Virus record (IMG/VR): IMGVR_UViG_3300008450_000215
Location: 1 to 33,725 of that record
Strand: one strand, 5' to 3'
From: a virus
DNA length: 33,725 bases
In this document: in pieces, positions 5,895 to 12,586 of the stretch
Numbering within the stretch: the stretch's first letter is position 1
Layout of the letters: each line of letters opens with the position of its first letter
Notes under the pieces: model-generated
Told to the model about the DNA's origin: nothing
Database searches by the model: none
What the model saw: only the letters and a program-made list of their open reading frames with translations
Made by a program: the position numbers and the translations under genes

Positions 5895-7454
5895 ATGCAA
5901 ATACTCGATAACAAGGCACTAGTATTCAAAACCAGAAACCCCGACAAGTACAACATCATTCCCAGAAGTAAAGCCGTCAAGCGTGACGACGGCGGATATG
6001 ACGTTGCCGTCTTCTGGGGATTGGATGAAGTCAGGGTACTGAAAAATCTGGGGGTCAAGAATGTTCCCTCACCCATCACAAAGAAGTACGACTGGCCCGG
6101 GCGCTATATACCGATGGCCCACCAGATCGAGACAGCATCCTTCCTGACGATCCACCGTCGAGCGTTCGTGTTCAGCGAACCGGGAACAGGCAAGACGCTC
6201 TCAGCGTTATGGGCAGCGGACTACCTGATGAAACGCAAGGAGATCAGGCGCTGCTTGATCCTTTGCCCCCTATCGATCATGCAGTCGGCGTGGGTACAGG
6301 ACTTGAGCAACAGCGTGTTGCACCGCAGCATAGTTATCGCCCATCACCCCAAGGCAGCGCGGCGCATCGAGATGCTCCAAGAGGACTTCGAGTTCGTGGT
6401 CGTCAACTACGAAGGGCTTGACCTGATCGCAGACGAGATCAGGAACGACGGACGCTTTGATCTGGTTATCGTAGACGAGGCAAACGCTTACAAGACGATA
6501 ACCACTCGTCGCTGGAAAGCATTGGCGGGGATCCTCAAGCCTGATACGTATCTGTGGATGATGACTGGCACGCCAGCATCGCAGTCGCCTGTCGATGCGT
6601 TCGGTCTGGCTAAGTTAGTCAATCCATCAGGCGTTCCCAAGTTCCTGACAGCGTGGCGCGATCTGACCATGAACAAGATCACCAGCTTTAAGTGGGCTCC
6701 GAAAGCCAATGCGCCTGACCTAGTGTTCGATGCGCTACAGCCAGCGATCCGGTACACCAAAGAGCAGTGCCTCGATCTGCCGCCAGTTACCACAGTCTCA
6801 CGAAACGTCCCTCTCACGCCCCAGCAAGCCAAGTACTACAACCTGCTCAAGGATCAGATGATGATTCAGGCGGCGGGAGAGGTAATCAGCGCGGTCAACG
6901 CCGCTGCTGGAGTAAGCAAACTGCTTCAGATCAGTTGCGGGGCAGCGTACACGGATGACAAGGGTGTGGTCGAGTTCGACGCCACGCCGAGGCTGACGGT
7001 GCTGGAGGAGATCCTCAACGAGACGAGCCGCAAGGTTCTGATCTTCGCCATGTTCAGCAGCAGCATCGCCGCCGTCCACGCTCACCTACTCAAGCGGGGG
7101 ATTGCCGCCGAGGTGATTCAAGGCAGCGTCACTCCCAACAAGCGTAGCGACATCATCCGCAGGTTCCAGCACGAGAAAGAGCCACGAGTGTTGGTCATGC
7201 AGCCGCAAGCATCAGCCCACGGCATCACGCTCACCGCTGCCGACACGGTGGTTTTCTACGGCCCCCTGATGAGCGTCGAGCAGTACGTACAGTGCATCGC
7301 CCGCTCAGATCGCAAAGGCCAGACCTCTGACAAGGTCACCGTCATACACATCCAAGGCTCGCCCATCGAGAAGAAGATGTTCAGAGCGCTCGCCCAAAAG
7401 GTGAGCGACCATTCGCTGCTCACGCAGATGTTCGATGAAGCAATAAAAGATTGA
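5895..7454 (+). CDS. SNF2-like superfamily 2 helicase/ATPase
   Basis: This 519-aa two-domain SF2 ATPase has an SNF2-like pattern. Motif I is E-P-G-T-G-K-T (95-101), motif II is D194-E-A-N, and motif III is T-G-T-P at 224-227. Motif V lies in SAHGITLTAADTVVF, and motif VI is Q466-x3-R470-x2-R473-x-G-Q476. A Q-motif-like MAHQIETASFL (74-84) precedes motif I. The D-E-A-N form departs from the common D-E-A-H/D-E-x-H. Family members translocate on or remodel DNA; phage versions are assumed to support replication or recombination. The N-terminal 60 residues are extra and of unknown role. It follows the HNH gene by 11 bases. Confidence 0.9.
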   Translation: MQILDNKALVFKTRNPDKYNIIPRSKAVKRDDGGYDVAVFWGLDEVRVLKNLGVKNVPSPITKKYDWPGRYIPMAHQIETASFLTIHRRAFVFSEPGTGKTLSALWAADYLMKRKEIRRCLILCPLSIMQSAWVQDLSNSVLHRSIVIAHHPKAARRIEMLQEDFEFVVVNYEGLDLIADEIRNDGRFDLVIVDEANAYKTITTRRWKALAGILKPDTYLWMMTGTPASQSPVDAFGLAKLVNPSGVPKFLTAWRDLTMNKITSFKWAPKANAPDLVFDALQPAIRYTKEQCLDLPPVTTVSRNVPLTPQQAKYYNLLKDQMMIQAAGEVISAVNAAAGVSKLLQISCGAAYTDDKGVVEFDATPRLTVLEEILNETSRKVLIFAMFSSSIAAVHAHLLKRGIAAEVIQGSVTPNKRSDIIRRFQHEKEPRVLVMQPQASAHGITLTAADTVVFYGPLMSVEQYVQCIARSDRKGQTSDKVTVIHIQGSPIEKKMFRALAQKVSDHSLLTQMFDEAIKD

Positions 7455-7462
7455 AGGAGGGG

Positions 7463-7490
7463 TTGCACACACTTTCGTTCCATGTAGAAT
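7463..7490 (+). promoter_or_regulatory. Candidate sigma70-type promoter
   Basis: The 69-base gap between the helicase and the next gene contains TTGCAC (7463-7468) and TAGAAT (7485-7490) separated by 16 bases. The -10 box matches consensus at five of six positions; the -35 box matches only at the TTG. AAGGAGAAG follows before the ATG at 7524. This is the longest gap inside an otherwise overlapping stretch, so a new transcript start here is plausible. It is a pattern match only. Confidence 0.4.
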
Positions 7491-7523
7491 GTCAAACGCT
7501 AGACAAAACCACAAGGAGAAGCA

Positions 7524-7925
7524 ATGACTGATGAACTCGTGCCAATGGACAAATTGGCAAAGATCTACCGCAAAATCAGGACTGAGATCGAGACGCTTAC
7601 CAAGGTCTACGACACTCAGGTCGAGCAGCTTAAGCTGCAACAAGACGCGCTCAAGAGCGCCATGAAAGATCAGATGCAAGCGCTGGGTGTGACTTCGGTC
7701 AAGACCGAGCAAGGCACTGTCGTCATGTCGGTCAAGACGCGGTTCACCACGAACGACTGGGATTCGTTCAAGAAGTTCGTGGCTGAACAAGACGCCCTCG
7801 ACCTGTTCGAGCGGCGCATCAACCAGACCAATATGAAGGTCTTTCTCGAAGAAAACCCCGGGGTCGTACCGCCCGGGCTGAACTCCAATTCGGAGTACGA
7901 CATCTCTGTACGCAAGCCAACTTAA
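7524..7925 (+). CDS. Conserved phage replication-module protein, function unknown
   Basis: This is a 133-aa protein. Residues 8-55 are a long helix of coiled-coil character (KIYRKIRTEIETLTKVYD...LKLQQDALKSAM). A beta-rich middle follows (VTSVKTEQGTVVMSVKTRF), then DWDSFKKFVAEQDALDLFERRIN and NPGVVPPGLN. Proteins with this order recur in podovirus and siphovirus replication regions as hypothetical proteins. The coiled-coil start is superficially like Gam, but the family is distinct as far as I can tell. A strong AAGGAGAAG ribosome-binding site and a candidate promoter lie upstream. Pairing with the next gene suggests a DNA-metabolism partner role, by inference. Confidence 0.75.
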   Translation: MTDELVPMDKLAKIYRKIRTEIETLTKVYDTQVEQLKLQQDALKSAMKDQMQALGVTSVKTEQGTVVMSVKTRFTTNDWDSFKKFVAEQDALDLFERRINQTNMKVFLEENPGVVPPGLNSNSEYDISVRKPT

Positions 7926-7934
7926 GGAATCAAT

Positions 7935-8894
7935 ATGAGTAACGTAGCACTGTTCAACCCCTCAAGCATCCCGGCATTTGCACGGGCAGCAGGGCTCTCG
8001 GATGTCGCCAAGGCGCTGGCTGGTAACAGCGGCAGCGGCGGTAAGCGCATCTCCATCAAGGGCGGCGTGTTTCGCCTGATGGCTGACGGCAAGGAAATCG
8101 CCGCCATCGACGAGCGCTTTCTCGATGTGGTCATCGTCAAGGCAGCGGCCAAGGTCGCCCGGATCTTCTACATGAGCAAGTACGACCCAGAGGCCGCAGC
8201 CGCTGCGCCCAACTGCTGGAGCACGGACGGCGACAAGCCTGACGCAGGCGTCAAGGAGCCACAGTCGAAGACTTGCGCTTCCTGCCCACAGAACGTGGCG
8301 GGTTCCGGTAATGGTCAGAGCCGCGCTTGCCGCTACCAGCAGCGTCTGGCAGTGGTTTTGGAGAACAGCATCGAAGGGGATGTTATGCAGTTGGCGTTGC
8401 CCGCAACGTCGATCTTCGGGAAAAGCGAGAGTGACAATCACCCACTCCAAGCGTATGCTTCTTGGCTCCTCAATCAGAGTGTGGATCCTGCAATGGTTGT
8501 GACGCGGATGAAGTTCGACACGAAGGCAGAAGCGCCCAAGTTGTATTTCAAAGCCGTGCGCTGGCTGACCGATGACGAGTACGCCGTTGCTGCCGAGAAG
8601 GGCAAGTCGTCAGAAGCCATCAAAGCTGTCGCGCTGAACGTCTCGGCAGTAGACGGCGTGAAGCCTGCCCCACTCAATCTGGGTGGAACTAAACCCAAGG
8701 CTGCGCCAGTAGTCGAGGAAGAGGAGGAAGAGGCTCCAGCCCCTGCGCCCAAGAAGGCAGCGGCCAAGCCCAAGGCTGAAGAGCCTGCCGAGGAGCCAGC
8801 CGAGCCAGCGGTTCGCAAGGCAGAAGCCAAGCCATCCGCCGTCCCTCCCAAGAAGAGCTTGGCCGACGTAGTGTCCGACTGGGACGACGAGTAA
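7935..8894 (+). CDS. Putative ssDNA-binding-type protein with acidic tail
   Basis: This 319-aa protein has three parts. Residues 1-90 are a beta-rich N-terminus (RISIKGGVFRLMADGKEI). C94, C114, C117 and C132 form a probable zinc site. The third part is a long, disordered Ala/Pro/Lys/Glu tail (about 240-310) that ends S-D-W-D-D-E. An acidic C-terminal tip after a flexible linker is the hallmark of SSB and T7 gp2.5-type proteins, which recruit partners through it. The fold of the core is not one I can match, so the SSB role rests on architecture and on position between helicase and primase genes. AAGGA precedes the ATG at good spacing. Confidence 0.7.
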   Translation: MSNVALFNPSSIPAFARAAGLSDVAKALAGNSGSGGKRISIKGGVFRLMADGKEIAAIDERFLDVVIVKAAAKVARIFYMSKYDPEAAAAAPNCWSTDGDKPDAGVKEPQSKTCASCPQNVAGSGNGQSRACRYQQRLAVVLENSIEGDVMQLALPATSIFGKSESDNHPLQAYASWLLNQSVDPAMVVTRMKFDTKAEAPKLYFKAVRWLTDDEYAVAAEKGKSSEAIKAVALNVSAVDGVKPAPLNLGGTKPKAAPVVEEEEEEAPAPAPKKAAAKPKAEEPAEEPAEPAVRKAEAKPSAVPPKKSLADVVSDWDDE

Positions 8895-8906
8895 CTAGAA
8901 AGGTTT

Positions 8907-9002
8907 TGGGGAAGTAGTGGCGCGGCGGGTTAGCGCCGCCGCAGGAAGTTGGACTTCATTGGTTGCAATAAACACTGCTTCATGTGCTCCACTGCTTCCC
9001 CA
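8907..9002 (+). promoter_or_regulatory. Structured leader RNA with 14-bp closing helix (candidate)
   Basis: Between the stop at 8894 and the ATG at 9013, bases 8907-8920 pair with 8989-9002 over 14 bp with a single G-U. The helix encloses 68 bases. Inside are a 6-bp GC hairpin (8922-8927 with 8934-8939, loop GGTTAG) and a 5-bp hairpin (8945-8949 with 8953-8957, loop TGG). This gives a multibranch junction ending 10 bases before the ATG of the HTH gene, which itself lacks a ribosome-binding site. It is not a tRNA: there is no T-arm or acceptor arrangement. An in-frame GTG at 8917 lies inside the first strand. Pairing is seen directly; the role is inference. Confidence 0.5.
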
Positions 9003-9012
9003 TCCCACACAT

Positions 9013-9291
9013 ATGCCTTACTCACAAAAGACCATTAACGCGATAGCCAACTGCCCCAAGACGCTGGGTAACCAGCTAGGGCGGTGGGCCATCAATCGCG
9101 ACTTCTCCGTCGTTCGCATAGCCAAGGCGCTGGGGGTTACCCGCCAGACTGTTTACAACTGGTTCTTGGGCGGGGAGATTTTCCCTGCCTACACGCAACG
9201 CGCCGAGATGCTGCTGAACATCCTCAAGAACACACCGACTGCCGACGAGGCATGGAGACTGATATGCAAAGAGTACGATCTGAAGCCGTAA
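9013..9291 (+). CDS. Cro/C1-like helix-turn-helix protein
   Basis: This 92-aa product has a clear helix-turn-helix: FSVVRIAKALGVTRQTVYNW, with the recognition helix VTRQTVYNWF. Helices typical of small Cro/C1-type DNA-binding proteins flank it. The frame is open upstream to a GTG at 8917 preceded by GGGGA. The extra 32 residues from that start look non-native (A/S/P/C rich) and overlap a strongly structured leader, so I prefer ATG 9013 although it has no visible Shine-Dalgarno. The structured leader suggests controlled translation. It could regulate the early operon or act as a replication-origin binder. No divergent promoter or partner repressor typical of a lysogeny switch is visible. Confidence 0.75.
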   Translation: MPYSQKTINAIANCPKTLGNQLGRWAINRDFSVVRIAKALGVTRQTVYNWFLGGEIFPAYTQRAEMLLNILKNTPTADEAWRLICKEYDLKP

Positions 9292-9452
9292 CGCGGGATG
9301 AACTTCGTGAGCGGATGGAGAGATTTGCCAGCCTAGACATGGATCTTTCGCCAGAGGAATCAAAGCGGCTTGCTAACTGGATCGAAGACTATATGGACGA
9401 GCTAGGCAAGAGAAACCCAGAAGACCCACGCCAACTGCGCCTGTTCGACTGA
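9264..9452 (+). CDS. Small charged hypothetical protein
   Basis: This 62-aa charged helical protein (DELRERMERFASLDMDLSPE, then LANWIEDYMDELGKR) ends PRQLRLFD. The start at 9264 is supported by GGAG at 9255-9258; an ATG at 9252 is possible but has poor spacing. It overlaps the HTH gene by 28 bases. The C-terminal Q-L-R-L-F resembles clamp-binding peptides (QxxL/F types), which would suit a replication accessory protein, but this is a weak short-motif match. No family is recognised. Confidence 0.6.
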   Translation: MQRVRSEAVTRDELRERMERFASLDMDLSPEESKRLANWIEDYMDELGKRNPEDPRQLRLFD

Positions 9453-9468
9453 CCCGCTAAGGACCGAC

Positions 9469-12405
9469 ATGAACCCGCTTGAGTTTCTAGCGGTTGTTTT
9501 GCCGTCTCCGCAACACGGGTTGTATTGCGCGGCAGAGCTATCCACAGTAAAAAAAGAACACCTATTCGTCACAGACCTCAATGAAATCTATCCTGCCGTA
9601 GACAACTGGGTATCGGACAACAAGAACGCATACTTCGCGCTCTCTACATTCGTCAAGGCGGGTAAGCGCACCGCAGCCAACGCTCGATACATCCGGTCAT
9701 TCTTTATCGACATGGATGGGTACGCCTCGAAGAAACAAGCAGCGTTAGCACTCAGCGCGTTCCTTTCTGCTACTGGTCTGGAGCAGTTCGGGCGTCCGTG
9801 GATCGTTGGCTCCGGTGGTGGGCTGCACTGCTACTGGCCGCTGCAAGATGACATCCTCATCGATGACTGGAAGCCGATTGCCGAGAACCTGAAGCGCTTG
9901 TGCAAGCAGGAGAAGCTTGCTATCGACATGACGGTGACGGCAGACTCAGCGCGGGTTCTGCGTATCCCCGGCACGCTCAACTTCAAAGAGAAGTACGGCG
10001 AGCCCCGCCATGTGGTGCTGCTGTCGGAAGGCAGCATCTTCGACTTCAATCTGCTGGGCGAGTTCATCACCAGCAAGCTGACCGCGCTTCCTCCAGTCGC
10101 GGTAACGCCAGCGCTTAATCTGTTGGGTGAACGCCCCAAGTCCCTGCCCACAGCGACTGCGGTCAAGATGTTCGAGAACTCCACGACGAGTTTCAAGAAG
10201 ATCCTCAACGCGACTAAGGCGGGTACTGGGTGCGCTCAACTTCAGCACTACGTCGAGAACGCTGCGGAAGAAGGCATGGAGCCAGCGTGGCGTGGTTGGT
10301 TGAGCATCGCCAAGGTCTGTACGGATGGGGACAAGGCGGTCAGGTGGCTGTCCAAGTTACACCCCTACGATGAAGACCGGATGCACGCCAAGCTTGCCCA
10401 GATCAAGGGGCCGTACCCCTGCACCAAGCTGGAGAGCGAGAACCCGGGCCTGTGCCATACCTGCCCACACTTCGGCAAGATCACCAATCCGCTGGCGCTA
10501 GGGCGTGAGGTAGCGCTTGAGACCGAGGAGAAAGAGATCGAGGTCGTGCTGCCGTCAGACAGCCCGTCGATCCCTGATGAAGTCGTCAAAGTCATTCGTC
10601 CCACGCCACCCAAGGGGTTTGCCTACGGGGCCAATGGCGGCATCTACATGGAGAAGACCGACGAGGATGCTGCCGGGAATAAGGTCAAGCGCCAGATTCT
10701 GCTGCTGCCGTTCGATCTGTTCGTCGTGGACATTCTCAACTGCCAAGGCGTACACACCGTCCACATGATGGCGGTCAAGCCCAAAGAAGGCGTGCTCCAG
10801 ATCATGCTGCCGCAGCGTGCGGTGGTCAGCAAGGACGAGACGGTCAAGGCGCTGGCCGAGCAGAACATCATCGCAGCCATCGGGTCAGGCAACGATGTAA
10901 ACCTGTTCGCATACGTCAGGCAGTGCGTGGAGGAAGCCAGTAGCGGCAAGGCTCCCATCAAGGTTCCATCAAGCTACGGCTGGCAGGAAGACGACACGTT
11001 CGTCTACTCCGGGCGCATCTATTCCAAGAAGGATCCGCTCACCGTCCCCATGAAAGAGTTGCAGAATCAGAACGCCTACACCAAGCCTGCGGGGACCATC
11101 GAAGGCTGGCGGGAATGCATCAATCTTCTTATCCGCAAGAAGATGTATAGCCATCTGGCTATTATGTTGGCAGGAGCTTCGGCCCCACTGATGCGCTTCA
11201 CTGGCCTGTACGGGATGACGTACCACTGCGGCTCGACGGAGTCGGGCACGGGCAAGTCGCTGGCGCTGGAAGCCGCCGCATCTATCTGGGGTCACCCAGT
11301 CCGCTACCGCACAGGCAAGGGGACATCGCCTGTTGCCATGCAACAGCGCTTGGGGCTGCTGGGCAACATTCCACTGATCACTGATGAGATCACCAGCAAG
11401 AATCGCAAGGACTTCGAGTGGTTCCCCGAGTTCTTGCTGGACATGACCGAGGGTCAGGGCAAGGAGCGCATGGAGTCTGGCTCCAACAAGGAACGCCTGA
11501 ACCTGTCTACGTGGATGACGGTGGCGATCATGTCCTCGAACACCCACGCTGTTGATAGTTTGACAGGTGGACGCAAGCACGCAGCCGAGGGTGAACTGCG
11601 CCGCCTGTTGGAATTTACATGGACTGAGGTTCTAAAGTGGGAGCCACACGAGATCGAGATCATCAAATCCTTGCAGCATAACTACGGTGTGGCAGGTCAC
11701 ATGATGGTCGATTACATGGCGAAGAATGTTGACCTGTTGAAGACGATGGTTCCTGACTGCGCTCGGCAAATCTTCAAAGACTTCGGGGCTACGAACGACG
11801 AGCGGTTTTGGGTGGGCAACATCGGGGCGGCGCTCGCTGCGGGGATCTTGTTCAATAAGACTCATGCAGGGATTATCGAGCTACCCATGCGCGAGATCAT
11901 GAACACATTCAAGGAGTGTGTTGAGAATATGCGGATCAACATCAAGGGCAGTGCGCGTACCGCCGAGGATGTACTGAACGCCTATACCCGCGACAACTAC
12001 GGCAAGATGATCGTGGTGCGCTACGACGACGCGCTCAAGCGTTTGATTACTACGCTTGGGGAGGAGAGGGAGGTCGATCAGTCGCTGACGCGCTCATCCA
12101 TCATGGGGCGGGTGGAGCACGACGTTACCCCAGAGCACATCGATTACTACATCGAGGAGGGGATGCTCAAGGCGTACTGTGCGTCGATGAGCTTCGGCTA
12201 CACGGACTTCAAGCGGCAACTGGCCGATATGTTCGTGGTCACGCATATGCCCAAGAAGAACATGACCTCGAAGACCAAGGGGCCGCAGATGCGCGTGGCT
12301 GCGCTGAAGATCAGCCGCAGGAAGACCACCATGCAGGAAGACGACGAGGGCTCAGAACTGATCGGAGGCGATGGTGAAACTGCGGATCCACTATCCGTGG
12401 ACTGA
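9469..12405 (+). CDS. Primase-helicase (AEP-like primase plus DUF927-type ATPase)
   Basis: This 978-aa fusion probably lays primers and unwinds DNA at the fork. The N-terminal archaeo-eukaryotic-type primase region shows D81-x-D83 (FFIDMDGY), S115...H120 (GSGGGLHCYWPL) and D153 with R162/R165 (ADSARVLRIPGTLN). A cysteine cluster at C318, C329 and C332 may bind zinc. The C-terminal ATPase has a Walker A motif (G588 to S597, S-T-E-S-G-T-G-K-S) and Walker B with D639/E640 (LITDEIT), inside a region resembling DUF927 helicase-like proteins. AAGGA before the ATG supports the start. With the family A polymerase and SNF2-like helicase it would complete a replisome. No DnaB- or T7 gp4-type helicase is present, so this is the main helicase candidate. 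Confidence 0.85.
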   Translation: MNPLEFLAVVLPSPQHGLYCAAELSTVKKEHLFVTDLNEIYPAVDNWVSDNKNAYFALSTFVKAGKRTAANARYIRSFFIDMDGYASKKQAALALSAFLSATGLEQFGRPWIVGSGGGLHCYWPLQDDILIDDWKPIAENLKRLCKQEKLAIDMTVTADSARVLRIPGTLNFKEKYGEPRHVVLLSEGSIFDFNLLGEFITSKLTALPPVAVTPALNLLGERPKSLPTATAVKMFENSTTSFKKILNATKAGTGCAQLQHYVENAAEEGMEPAWRGWLSIAKVCTDGDKAVRWLSKLHPYDEDRMHAKLAQIKGPYPCTKLESENPGLCHTCPHFGKITNPLALGREVALETEEKEIEVVLPSDSPSIPDEVVKVIRPTPPKGFAYGANGGIYMEKTDEDAAGNKVKRQILLLPFDLFVVDILNCQGVHTVHMMAVKPKEGVLQIMLPQRAVVSKDETVKALAEQNIIAAIGSGNDVNLFAYVRQCVEEASSGKAPIKVPSSYGWQEDDTFVYSGRIYSKKDPLTVPMKELQNQNAYTKPAGTIEGWRECINLLIRKKMYSHLAIMLAGASAPLMRFTGLYGMTYHCGSTESGTGKSLALEAAASIWGHPVRYRTGKGTSPVAMQQRLGLLGNIPLITDEITSKNRKDFEWFPEFLLDMTEGQGKERMESGSNKERLNLSTWMTVAIMSSNTHAVDSLTGGRKHAAEGELRRLLEFTWTEVLKWEPHEIEIIKSLQHNYGVAGHMMVDYMAKNVDLLKTMVPDCARQIFKDFGATNDERFWVGNIGAALAAGILFNKTHAGIIELPMREIMNTFKECVENMRINIKGSARTAEDVLNAYTRDNYGKMIVVRYDDALKRLITTLGEEREVDQSLTRSSIMGRVEHDVTPEHIDYYIEEGMLKAYCASMSFGYTDFKRQLADMFVVTHMPKKNMTSKTKGPQMRVAALKISRRKTTMQEDDEGSELIGGDGETADPLSVD

Positions 12406-12586
12406 GTTAGATCCGGGCGACGGGTTCTTCATCCCGTGCCTAGACCCCGCTCACATTCGAGAGATGGGACTGCGTGAAGCGTACAAGATGAGGATGATGA
12501 ATGCCCGGGCGATCCCGGGCATTCGTGACGAGCTTATTGGGGTTTGGTTTTATCTACAGCTTGGCGCATCTGAGCCGAGTACTTGA
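12371..12586 (+). CDS. Small conserved hypothetical protein at the module end
   Basis: This 71-aa protein starts MVKLRIHYPWTELDPG and continues GFFIPCLDP, REMGLREAYKMRMMNARAIPGIRDELIGVWFY. It looks like a genuine small phage protein that often follows replication genes, but I know no function. GGAGG at 12364-12368 is too close to the ATG; a GTG one codon on (12374) has better spacing and is a likely alternative start. It overlaps the primase-helicase by 35 bases. Its last 53 bases overlap the convergent giant late gene. The hairpin at 12500-12523 is inside it. Confidence 0.65.
   Translation: MVKLRIHYPWTELDPGDGFFIPCLDPAHIREMGLREAYKMRMMNARAIPGIRDELIGVWFYLQLGASEPST
12500..12523. terminator. Perfect 10-bp hairpin at convergent module junction
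   Basis: Bases 12500-12509 (AATGCCCGGG) pair perfectly with 12514-12523 around a CGAT loop. The structure is the same on both strands. It starts 10 bases past the stop codon of the giant - strand gene and lies within the last codons of the last + strand gene. The position fits a late-operon or bidirectional terminator. Neither strand has a good T-tract after the stem, so intrinsic termination would be weak. It may instead protect transcript ends. Confidence 0.4.

Noticed and set aside
8907-9002. Possible tRNA (including a selenocysteine-type reading, because of a GGACTTCA stretch)
   Set aside because: The putative anticodon stem does not pair, there is no T-arm with GTTCRA before the 3' strand, and the closing helix is too long for an acceptor stem.
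9013-9291. Lysogeny repressor indicating a temperate phage
   Set aside because: A single HTH protein on the same strand as the replication genes, with no integrase, divergent promoter or partner regulator, is not enough evidence.
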